Origin: an uncultured Hymenobacter sp.
Lineage (GTDB): Bacteria; Bacteroidota; Bacteroidia; Cytophagales; Hymenobacteraceae
DNA length: 7,366 nucleotides
Assembly (NCBI GenBank): GCA_937871705.1
Contig: CALMOO010000113.1
Span: 1-7,366, forward strand
Direction of reading: 5' to 3'
Shown here: piece by piece, positions 1-6,182 of the stretch
How the letters are laid out: each line of letters opens with the position of its first letter
Numbering within the stretch: position 1 is the stretch's first letter
The notes under the pieces: generated by a model
Databases searched by the model: none
Told to the model about the DNA's origin: nothing
Seen by the model: only the letters and a program-made list of their open reading frames with translations
Made by a program: the position numbers and the translations under genes

Positions 1-2284
1 CATAGGTGCCCGTCACCAAGGTAGGGGGCACGTTGCTGATGAGGTTGGGCGAGCGGCGGGTGTAAATATCTACCGACAGTTCGATGCGGTTGGCAAACAG
101 GCCTACATCCACGCCTACGTTGGCCTGGTAGTTATTCTCCCAGCGCAATAGCTCGTTGCCGCCACGCGTCGGGGCTGCACCCTGGAGCACCGTTGCCGGC
201 GAGCCGAAGGGGTAGCTGATGCCAGTGTTGATGGTGGCCAAGTAGGCGAAACGCCCCGCGTTCAGTGGGTTGCCTACCTTGCCATAGCCGCCCCGCAGCT
301 TCAGGTTGCTGATAGTGGAGATATTCTTAATAAAGCTTTCCTCCGACAAACGCCAGCCCAGCGAGCCTCCCGGAAAGAAGCCGAACTGGTAGCCGGGTGC
401 AAACTGCGAAGTGCCGTCGTAGCGGGCTGTAGCCGTGAGCAGGTACTTGCCCGCAAACTCATAGTTGACGCGGCCAAAGTAGCTAGCCAGCCGGTCGGTA
501 ATCGGGTCCACGCCAATGCCGCCGTTGGTGACGGGGTAGGCGGGGTTGGCTGCCGGCCCGGCATTGATATTCTGCAAGCTATTGCTGAGGTAGCCCGACC
601 GGTTGGCGCTCAGGTAAGTGTACTGAAACTGCTGCGCCGACTGCCCGCCCAGCACCGTCAGGTGGTGCTTGTCGGCAAATGTGTGGTCGTAAGTCAGCGT
701 ATTCTCAATCAGATACGTCGGATTATAATTACTCGACGAATAAGCGCCGGCCACCGAGTAGCGGGGCGAGTTGGGTCCGAGCGAGGGCGTGAAACCGTTA
801 TTGTTGTCGAAAATCAAGTCGACGCCCACGTTGGTGCGGAAGCGCAGGCCCTTGAGCGGCTCTACCTCTCCGAAGAACGAGCCAATGATGCGGTTGCGGC
901 TGAACTTAGCATTCGTGATGAGCGATTGCAGCACTGGGTTGGGCTCAACGAAGTTGTCAGCCGTGGCGGTGGGCTCGTAGTAAGTCCCGTCGGGGTTATA
1001 CACCGGCACGGTGGGCGGCAGCTGAATCACGTTATTCAGCACCCCAAACTCGTCGTTACCAGTATTTAGCTGACGGTCTTCCTGGTGGCTTATGGCCAAG
1101 CTATTGCCAACTTTTACGTACTTATTGAGCTGGATGTCGCCGTTGGCTCGAATGGTAAAGCGCTTAAAAGTCGAGCCATTCAGGGTACCGTCTTGCTGGA
1201 AGTAGCCGGCGCTCAGCGCATAACGCGATTTTTCGCTACCCCCGCTGGCCGAGATGTTGTAGCTCTGAATAACCGCCGTGGGCCGGAATACCGCCTTCTG
1301 CCAGTCGGTATTCACAGCCAGCGACGAAGGGTCGGCATACTTAGGATTGATGGGCTGGCCGGCCGCTAGCAGGCTCTCGTTGTTGATAACAGCGTACTGT
1401 TGCGAGTTGAGCAAGTCCAGCTTGCGCCACACCTGCTGAAAGCCCCGGTAACCGTCAACGGAGATGTTGGTAGTACCGGCCTTGCCACGCTTAGTCGTAA
1501 TGATGACGACGCCGTTGGCAGCCCGTACCCCGTAGATGGCCGTAGCCGACGCATCCTTAAGTACATCGATGCTTTCGATGTCATTGGGGTTGATAGAGTT
1601 AAGCTGGTTTTCAACGGCATTGCCGTTAGAATCGGAAGTAGGCAGCGGGAAGCCATCGACCACGTACAGCGGCGAGTTGTTGCCAGCCGACGAAATTCCG
1701 CGGATGCGAACTGAAGTACCACCGGCGCCGCCTGGCGCCCCCGAATTTTGAGTGACCGTAACACCCGCAGCGCGGCCTTGTAGCGCTTGGGTAGGGTCGG
1801 CTACGGGCTGTGAGGCGATGTCGCGCCCCGATACTGAGGCGATAGAGCCCGTCACGTCGGCGCGCTCCTGGGTGCCGTAGCCTACTACTACTACCTCGTC
1901 GAGACCCTGGGCAGTTTCGCGTAGCGTGATGCTGAGGGGCCCAGCCGTGGCGCTCGCCACCGGAATAGATTGGGAAACGTAGCCAACGTAGCTAAACAAC
2001 AGCGTGCTGCCCTCCGGTACGCTCAGCGAGAAAGAGCCATCGGCTGCGGTGCTGGTACCGGTGCTAGTGCCGCGCACGAGCACAGTCACGCCCGGTATAC
2101 CGGTGCCATCGGCTCCGACTACACGGCCCGTTACGGGCACGTTAGCTACAAGCGAGGGGGGTAGGGATGGAGAGAAAAAGCGGGGTGCCGCCGTGGCCGG
2201 CCAAGCCGCTCCTATAGGCAGCCCACAAGCCAGCAGTGCCACCGTGCGCCGAAGCAGCACGGTACGGTAAAGATTTTGCTTCAT
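1..2284 (-). CDS. SusC/RagA-family TonB-linked outer membrane transporter, 3' part outside window
   Basis: This is an outer-membrane TonB-dependent channel of the SusC/RagA type, which with a SusD-like lipoprotein imports oligosaccharides or peptides. I translated the minus strand from the ATG at 2284 and found about 761 codons with no stop up to the window edge. Residues 1 to about 32 look like a signal peptide (positively charged start, then ALLACGLPIGAAWPATAA). Residues about 49-125 form a carboxypeptidase-regulatory-like beta domain (VTGRVVGADGTGIPGVTV). LDEVVVVGYGTQ at 128-139 is the typical SusC TonB-box-like segment. The plug follows, with VRIRGISS and LYVVDGFPL near 192-214 and the family signature VLKDASATAIYGVRAANGVV at 241-260, then IITTKRGK. 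The rest is aromatic-rich barrel sequence. Family members are usually about 1000 residues, so roughly a quarter is missing off the left edge. No FecR-interacting secretin/STN domain is seen, so anti-sigma signalling is unlikely. A SusD gene is expected downstream, outside the window. The substrate cannot be inferred. Confidence 0.96.
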   Translation of the reverse strand, partial: MKQNLYRTVLLRRTVALLACGLPIGAAWPATAAPRFFSPSLPPSLVANVPVTGRVVGADGTGIPGVTVLVRGTSTGTSTAADGSFSLSVPEGSTLLFSYVGYVSQSIPVASATAGPLSITLRETAQGLDEVVVVGYGTQERADVTGSIASVSGRDIASQPVADPTQALQGRAAGVTVTQNSGAPGGAGGTSVRIRGISSAGNNSPLYVVDGFPLPTSDSNGNAVENQLNSINPNDIESIDVLKDASATAIYGVRAANGVVIITTKRGKAGTTNISVDGYRGFQQVWRKLDLLNSQQYAVINNESLLAAGQPINPKYADPSSLAVNTDWQKAVFRPTAVIQSYNISASGGSEKSRYALSAGYFQQDGTLNGSTFKRFTIRANGDIQLNKYVKVGNSLAISHQEDRQLNTGNDEFGVLNNVIQLPPTVPVYNPDGTYYEPTATADNFVEPNPVLQSLITNAKFSRNRIIGSFFGEVEPLKGLRFRTNVGVDLIFDNNNGFTPSLGPNSPRYSVAGAYSSSNYNPTYLIENTLTYDHTFADKHHLTVLGGQSAQQFQYTYLSANRSGYLSNSLQNINAGPAANPAYPVTNGGIGVDPITDRLASYFGRVNYEFAGKYLLTATARYDGTSQFAPGYQFGFFPGGSLGWRLSEESFIKNISTISNLKLRGGYGKVGNPLNAGRFAYLATINTGISYPFGSPATVLQGAAPTRGGNELLRWENNYQANVGVDVGLFANRIELSVDIYTRRSPNLISNVPPTLVTGTY

Positions 2285-2306
2285 ATAAGGGTGGGGAAAG
2301 ATGGGC

Positions 2307-2339
2307 CAAAGCTAGGGGGTATTGTTTAGCAGATGCAAA
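2307..2339 (-). promoter_or_regulatory. Bacteroidota-type promoter of the susC-like gene
   Basis: Read on the minus strand, TAGCTTTG (2314 to 2307) matches the Bacteroidota -7 consensus TAnnTTTG exactly. TTTG (2339 to 2336) lies 21 bases upstream and fits the -33 element (published Flavobacterium spacing is TTG-N17-23-TAnnTTTG). Transcription would start around 2300, giving a short leader before the ATG at 2284. The leader is C-rich (CTTTCCCCACCCTTAT) and has no Shine-Dalgarno sequence, which is normal in this phylum. Confidence 0.7.
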
Positions 2340-2391
2340 CCCAAAAACCCTTCGTATGCAGCGTAAATAGCGTTTCAGCTACTTTCTTGAA

Positions 2392-2411
2392 TAGTAAGTT
2401 TACGCTTACTA
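2392..2411. promoter_or_regulatory. Perfect 7-bp inverted repeat upstream of the susC promoter, candidate operator
   Basis: TAGTAAG (2392-2398) and CTTACTA (2405-2411) are perfect inverted arms around the 6-bp spacer TTTACG. In addition TTTACGC (2399-2405) is the reverse complement of GCGTAAA at 2361-2367. The site lies about 53 bp upstream of the -33 element of the susC promoter, a plausible place for an activator. Function as an operator is inference from position and symmetry only. Confidence 0.35.
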
Positions 2412-2494
2412 CACACGCAAAATCTGGCTTTTATTGCCTTAATTGATAGTAGCGGCAGTTCATGACAAGCGTACCCTTAAGCTAAAAAACAATG

Positions 2495-2514
2495 GTGAAA
2501 AGCTGCTTTATCAC
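2495..2514. repeat. Near-palindrome GTGAAAAGC-T-GCTTTaTCAC
   Basis: The arms GTGAAAAGC (2495-2503) and GCTTTATCAC (2505-2514) are reverse complements apart from one extra A. The one-base centre makes it a poor hairpin but a possible protein-binding palindrome. On the minus strand it is followed within a few bases by a T-run (complement of 2484-2489), so it could instead contribute to termination of the receptor gene ending at 2602. I cannot choose between these readings. Confidence 0.3.
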
Positions 2515-2542
2515 AGAAAAAAAGTGAGCAGTTTTAGCAATC

Positions 2543-2590
2543 GCAATCGATTCCGGCTTATTAAAGAGCTTACGTTGGCCAATCGATTGC
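2543..2590. repeat. 10-bp inverted repeat GCAATCGATT / AATCGATTGC just downstream of the receptor gene
   Basis: GCAATCGATT (2543-2552) and AATCGATTGC (2581-2590) are perfect inverted copies 28 bp apart. Each also contains the self-complementary octamer AATCGATT. The right copy ends 12 bases from the stop codon of the receptor gene. The left copy is preceded by an extra GCAATC (2537-2542). It could be a paired binding site, or the stem of a long-loop terminator, since a seven-T run follows on the minus strand at 2523-2517. Confidence 0.35.
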
Positions 2591-2601
2591 TTCAACCGGT
2601 T

Positions 2602-4638
2602 CTAATCGGCTAACTGCTCTTGGCTAGTTTCGGCAGTTTCTACATCCGCCTCTACTTCCAGCAGCACATAATTCCAGGGTTCGTGCTCTTCATAGTCGGG
2701 CGCTTGGCGTCGGCGTTGGAGCGCAGCCAGCACTTTTTGGGCAAAGGCCCAGCTAGTGGCGGGACGCAGGTCGAGCACACGCGCTAGTTCGGCCGGGGCG
2801 TAGTGACCTCGATGCGTGTGCAGCAGAAACACGGCATAGAGCGCTTTCTCAGCGGCGAACTTGCATTTCTGAAGCAGCGTGCCAGTGGTGGCCGACTCGA
2901 CGTAGCGGCAGCGCGTGCAGCGACGGGCATAGGGCTCGCGGGCTTCGCAGCTTTTTTCGTGGCCGCACTTGCGGCAGCGGTAGCCAGCGTGCCACTTCAG
3001 GTCGGCGAGGTAGCGCAGGCAAGCGTCCTTATCGGGGTAGAGCTGACTGAATTCGCCAAAATCGACCTCCCGGGCCTGAATGCGCGCCGCCTTTTGGTCG
3101 TGCAAATCGCGGCTGAGGTCACGGTTGAGTTGCTCGATGGCAGCCGACTGCAACGCCAGCAAGCTGTTGCGCTCTAGCAACTCGCGGTTTTGAGCCGCAA
3201 TGGTGTCGTTCTGGCAGCGCAGCTCGTCGGTGCGGCGGGCCACCAGCGCCTCCAGCTCGGTGTTGAGCTGGTCTTTGAGCGCCTGGTTTTCACGCAGCTG
3301 CTCTACTAGCTGGTGCTGGGCCTGATGCTTTTTGCGTAACTGCTTAAGCAGGCTGTGCTGGGTGCGCAGGGTGGTGTCCATCAAGCCTTTAATTTTGTCA
3401 GCTAGGGCGTAGCTCAGCACCGCTACCTCTACCACGAAGGCCACATTTAGGCTGTACACAGTGTAAACGTTGCTGTAGAACGACAGCCCCAGCTTGCGGC
3501 TGATGAGAAAGCCCAGGCTGCCCGCCACCAGCGCCTGGGCCAGCAGCAGGTAGCGCGCCGGCCGCAGCCCCGTGCGGTAGGCGCGCAGAGCAGTGTAGTA
3601 GAGCAGGCCGTAGGGTAGTAAGTAGAGCCAGAAGCTGAAGCCCGAGTGCACCACTGCCGCGTCGAGCACGAGCAAGGCTACGCTCAGCGCCACTACCCAG
3701 CGGGTGGCGCGGTCGAGGGCTGGCAAGCGGGCCGCCGTGTCGAGGAAGGTGCGGGCGTACTGCCCAAAGCTAAGCAGCAGCAACACCGGCGCCGCTGCCC
3801 CCACAAAGTGATTGAGCAGCGGACTGCCTGGCCACAGGTACTGAAAACCCAGGCCGTCTTCCGACAAAAAGAGCAGCGCCCCGCTCACCACGTAGAGCAC
3901 GTAATAGAGGTAAGAGCGTTCTTTCAGGAAGAAGTACAGGAATAAATTGTACAGCGCCATGATGATGAGCACGCCATAGAATCCGCCCAGTAGCCAGTAT
4001 TGCAGGCTGAGTTCGGGGATGAGGGCCGGGCCGCTGTGCAGCATGGCTCGGAAGCTGGTGCGCGTGTCGGAGCGCAGGCGCAGGTAGTAGGTAGTGGTGC
4101 GGCCTGGGCAGGGGGGTAGGGCATATAGAAAATTCTTGTAGGGCAGCGGCCGGGTGCTGAAGGGTAGCGTGGCGCCGGTCGTGACGCTGTCGTAAGCGGC
4201 CGGGCCGACGGGCCGAAACAGCGTGGCCCGCCCAATGTGCGGGTCGTACAGCTCTAGGTACCAGTCGGCGGGCTCGGCGGCGGGGTGGCGCACGGTCAGG
4301 CGCAGCCAGTAGGTGCTGGCCGGGTGCTGAATATTGGGTGGCTGGCCGGCACTAACTGGGGTGCGAAAGCGCGCCGCCACCGCTGGGCTGGCCACCTGGC
4401 GCAGGCTGAGGCGGCCGGTGGCGTCTTCCAGCACGCTGTAAAACGGTTCGCTGACGTACTGTGCGGGCCGGTTGGCGTGGATGACCAGCGTGTCTTCGGG
4501 GGCGGCGCTGGCCAGGCGAGGCAGCACCGGCCCCAGCAGTAGCAGCCAAAGCGCACAGCGCCACCAGCGGCCGAAGCCGGGGCCGCGCTGGCTCCCAGAA
4601 AACGCCCGGCAAACCGGGCGCGGCAGGGCAACTAGCAT
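2602..4638 (-). CDS. 7TM-DISM receptor fused to a coiled coil and an IS1595-like zinc-ribbon/helical output domain
   Basis: Predicted inner-membrane signalling protein of 678 residues. Residues 28-46 (core LWLLLLGPVLPRLASA) form a signal peptide after a basic, rather long N-region. Residues about 50-205 resemble the 7TMR-DISMED2 extracellular domain (PFYSVLED, STYWLRLTV, WYLELYDPHIGRATLFRP), a carbohydrate-binding-module-like fold that probably senses a ligand in the periplasm. Seven hydrophobic helices follow at about 212-236, 242-259, 275-295, 313-331, 335-352, 361-380 and 391-412, the 7TM-DISM bundle. Residues about 415-520 are a charged, Leu/Gln-rich coiled coil. The C-terminus lacks the usual kinase, GGDEF or cyclase output. 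Instead it has FSQLYPDKDACLRYLADLKW (530-549), a CxxC...CxxC zinc ribbon (C555, C558, C574, C577), SATTGTLL (582-589) and helices at about 592-643, matching the N-terminal DNA-binding region of IS1595-type transposases. No DDE nuclease follows; the tail is acidic. The only start near the signal peptide is the ATG at 4638. I infer a membrane-bound DNA-binding regulator; the ligand and target are unknown. Confidence 0.9.
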   Translation of the reverse strand: MLVALPRPVCRAFSGSQRGPGFGRWWRCALWLLLLGPVLPRLASAAPEDTLVIHANRPAQYVSEPFYSVLEDATGRLSLRQVASPAVAARFRTPVSAGQPPNIQHPASTYWLRLTVRHPAAEPADWYLELYDPHIGRATLFRPVGPAAYDSVTTGATLPFSTRPLPYKNFLYALPPCPGRTTTYYLRLRSDTRTSFRAMLHSGPALIPELSLQYWLLGGFYGVLIIMALYNLFLYFFLKERSYLYYVLYVVSGALLFLSEDGLGFQYLWPGSPLLNHFVGAAAPVLLLLSFGQYARTFLDTAARLPALDRATRWVVALSVALLVLDAAVVHSGFSFWLYLLPYGLLYYTALRAYRTGLRPARYLLLAQALVAGSLGFLISRKLGLSFYSNVYTVYSLNVAFVVEVAVLSYALADKIKGLMDTTLRTQHSLLKQLRKKHQAQHQLVEQLRENQALKDQLNTELEALVARRTDELRCQNDTIAAQNRELLERNSLLALQSAAIEQLNRDLSRDLHDQKAARIQAREVDFGEFSQLYPDKDACLRYLADLKWHAGYRCRKCGHEKSCEAREPYARRCTRCRYVESATTGTLLQKCKFAAEKALYAVFLLHTHRGHYAPAELARVLDLRPATSWAFAQKVLAALQRRRQAPDYEEHEPWNYVLLEVEADVETAETSQEQLAD

Positions 4639-4658
4639 GAGCTATAAGGGGGGTAGGG
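4639..4658 (-). promoter_or_regulatory. C-rich leader of the receptor gene, similar to the susC leader
   Basis: Immediately before the ATG the minus strand reads CCCTACCCCCCTTATAGCTC. It shares the C-run followed by CTTATA with the susC leader (CCCCACCCTTAT before its ATG). There is no Shine-Dalgarno sequence. I found no exact TAnnTTTG element upstream on this strand, so the promoter of this gene is not placed. Meaning as a control element is speculative. Confidence 0.25.
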
Positions 4659-4841
4659 TGGGACTAACGGACAGAGGATAAAAGTGTGAGCAGCCAGCCA
4701 AGGCCAGGCTACCGCACCAGGTAAAGATAGACGCCGCGTCGCATTGCTAGCGCAGCCCCGGCCAACCGAGCAAAGTCGGCCTGCGGTCGGCGAAAAGGGC
4801 CTGCTAGTCGGGCCAGTAAGCGGGCTAAGGTGCTAGGCGGG

Positions 4842-4849
4842 TACATTTG
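4842..4849 (+). promoter_or_regulatory. Candidate -7 element for the histidine kinase gene
   Basis: TACATTTG matches TAnnTTTG exactly and lies 23 bases before the ATG at 4873, almost the same distance as in the susC promoter on the other strand. No TTG is present at the expected -33 distance, so the promoter may be weak or need an activator. The divergent 234-bp gap (4639-4872) would serve both this gene and the receptor gene. Confidence 0.45.
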
Positions 4850-4872
4850 ATAGGTTCACTTATTCTTAATGT

Positions 4873-6018
4873 ATGGCCACCCTGCCGCTCCGGCGCACGC
4901 TCACCCCACTCATCCACGTGCTGGGGTGGGGGCTGCTCGGACTCACTTTTCTGCTGTTCCAGCCTTTTTCCAGCCACGTGGTACTACCCCCCCAGTACTG
5001 GGTGAAGCAGGGCGTGCTGCTGCTGGTCTGGATAGCCACGTTCTACTTCACGGCCGGCGTAAGCGTGCCGCGTTTGCTGCTGCGCGGCCACACCGGCTGG
5101 TTTGTGCTGGCGCTGTTGGTCACGACTCTAGCGGTGGTTGGTCTGAACTGGCTGCTCGAAACCAGCCTGCACTTGCCCGAGTTGATGCGCCAAGCCTTTC
5201 ACGTGGCGGGCGGAAATATTCCTGATGCTGGCCGCCCACGAATCGGCGCGCCCCGGCCCTCCTCTCATCGCTTCGACTTTGTGGGCCTGCTTATTACGTT
5301 GCTGGTATTGGGCATTAGCACGGCTATTACAGTGGTGCGCCACTGGCAGCACGATGCCCAGGTGCGCGAGCGCCTAGAGCAGCAGCGCGTGAGTGCCGAG
5401 CTGGCCATGCTAAAGGCCCAGATTAACCCGCACTTTTTCTTTAATACGCTGAATAACATCTACTCGCTCACGCTCATCGACGGCGAGCGGGCGCGGGCGG
5501 CCCTGCATCGCCTCTCGCGCATGATGCGCTACGTGCTCTACGACACTGCCGCTGGCCCTACCCAGCTCAGCAAGGAAGTGGCATTTGTGCAAGACTACAT
5601 TACCCTGATGCAGCTGCGGCTCACCGACCGCGTAGCCATCACCTTCGACCACCCCGAGCCGGTGCGCGAGATGGCCATCGCACCCATGATTTTGCTACCT
5701 TATGTGGAGAATGCCTTTAAGCATGGCGTGGCCGCTACCCAAGCTAGCAGCATCTACATCGGCCTGCGTCAGCCTACCCCCAACCAACTCGAAATAGAAG
5801 TGCGCAACACCCTGCTGCCCGCGCCGGCCACCGACCTGGCCGGCTCCAATGGCATCGGGCTGGCCAACACTCGCCGTCGCCTCGATTTGCTTTATCCCGG
5901 CCAGTACACCCTGCGTGTGACGGAGCGCACCCCGGAAAATGAGTTTGCTGTGCACCTGAGCTTGTACGTTGGGAAAGAGCTGGCTATTAATAGTTATGAG
6001 GTAGAAGCGAAGAGTTGA
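4873..6018 (+). CDS. LytS-type sensor histidine kinase (His_kinase/HATPase_c), membrane-bound
   Basis: Sensor kinase of 381 residues in the family that pairs with LytTR response regulators. Four hydrophobic helices at about 12-31, 46-62, 75-95 and 136-155 anchor it in the inner membrane; the loop at about 97-135 is probably extracytoplasmic, and there is no other recognisable sensor domain. A short coiled linker (160-180) leads to the phosphoacceptor motif LKAQINPHFFFNTLNNIYSL (180-199), in which H187 is the expected phosphorylated histidine. The ATPase part has the N-box PYVENAFKHG (276-285) and the glycine motif NGIGLANTRRRLDLLYP (326-342). All key residues are present and the length is normal. 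It is divergent from the 7TM-DISM receptor gene and followed 164 bp later by its probable partner regulator. The ATG at 4873 fits the first helix and is preceded by an A/T-rich leader without a Shine-Dalgarno. The signal sensed is unknown. Confidence 0.95.
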   Translation: MATLPLRRTLTPLIHVLGWGLLGLTFLLFQPFSSHVVLPPQYWVKQGVLLLVWIATFYFTAGVSVPRLLLRGHTGWFVLALLVTTLAVVGLNWLLETSLHLPELMRQAFHVAGGNIPDAGRPRIGAPRPSSHRFDFVGLLITLLVLGISTAITVVRHWQHDAQVRERLEQQRVSAELAMLKAQINPHFFFNTLNNIYSLTLIDGERARAALHRLSRMMRYVLYDTAAGPTQLSKEVAFVQDYITLMQLRLTDRVAITFDHPEPVREMAIAPMILLPYVENAFKHGVAATQASSIYIGLRQPTPNQLEIEVRNTLLPAPATDLAGSNGIGLANTRRRLDLLYPGQYTLRVTERTPENEFAVHLSLYVGKELAINSYEVEAKS

Positions 6019-6030
6019 TTGCCACAGAAT

Positions 6031-6048
6031 CGCTCGCTGCGCCGAGCG
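6031..6048 (+). repeat. Small stem-loop after the kinase stop codon
   Basis: CGCTCG (6031-6036) and CGAGCG (6043-6048) can pair around a six-base loop, starting 12 bases after the kinase stop. There is no following T-run, so it is not a standard terminator. It could reduce read-through into, or stabilise the transcript ahead of, the response-regulator gene. It may also be chance in GC-rich DNA. Confidence 0.25.
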
Positions 6049-6144
6049 GCTAGCGGCGACTGTATCAGAACAAAATCGCTTGTATTCTGCTAGCATTGCT
6101 GGGCCGTTCAGAGGCAGTTGCTGCTAAGCTTCGCTAAAGCCGCC

Positions 6145-6178
6145 AACTCATAATTTCTAATTCGTAACTTATAATTTC
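6145..6178 (+). promoter_or_regulatory. Direct repeats AACTCATAATTTC / AACTTATAATTTC at 21-bp spacing before the LytTR gene
   Basis: The 13-mers at 6145-6157 and 6166-6178 agree at 12 of 13 positions and are spaced 21 bp, two helical turns. A similar AT-rich unit (TAATTCGTAA) sits between them. LytTR domains are known to bind direct repeats of about 9 bp separated by 12-13 bp, which gives the same period, so autoregulation is possible. The repeats end only 4 bases before the ATG at 6183, which would favour repression or a leader role. Simple AT-rich sequence drift is the alternative. Confidence 0.35.
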
Positions 6179-6182
6179 CTTC

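Larger units (their letters stand above)
2285..2601. other. AT-rich intergenic region between the receptor gene and susC
   Basis: This 317-bp stretch holds no convincing gene on either strand. It is clearly richer in A and T than the coding DNA on both sides. It carries the susC promoter (2307-2339) and three inverted repeats, at 2392-2411, 2495-2514 and 2543-2590. A run of seven A at 2517-2523 and one of six at 2484-2489 read as T-runs on the minus strand, so terminator function for the receptor gene is possible. The separate promoter suggests that susC can be transcribed independently of the receptor gene. Confidence 0.6.

Noticed and set aside
301..1764. Several open frames on both strands across the left third (for example 662-1069 plus and 1366-1764 minus)
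   Set aside because: They lie inside the continuous SusC reading frame, have low-complexity translations rich in Arg, Ala and Ser, and show no recognisable motif. They are shadows of GC-rich coding sequence.
2453..2536. Two GCAGTT-containing sequences (near 2455 and 2529) as LytTR binding sites
   Set aside because: Each fits only part of the known LytTR consensus and their spacing of about 74 bp is not the tandem 21-22 bp arrangement.
2602..3100. A truncated IS1595-type transposase gene
   Set aside because: The zinc-ribbon segment is in frame with the receptor, follows a coiled-coil linker without a break, has no DDE domain or terminal inverted repeats around it, and keeps all four cysteines. 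It reads as a fused domain, not as an insertion-sequence remnant.
2803..3177. Plus-strand 124-residue open frame opposite the receptor C-terminus
   Set aside because: It is antisense to the well-supported receptor domain and shows no motif or promoter of its own.
2602..4638. Receptor as a 7TM-DISM histidine kinase or cyclase
   Set aside because: No phosphoacceptor H-box, ATPase N- and G-boxes, GGDEF or cyclase motif is present after the coiled coil.
4750..4800. GTCGGC repeats in the divergent region as an operator
   Set aside because: The repeats are short and imperfect in GC-rich DNA, and no consistent spacing or symmetry could be made out.
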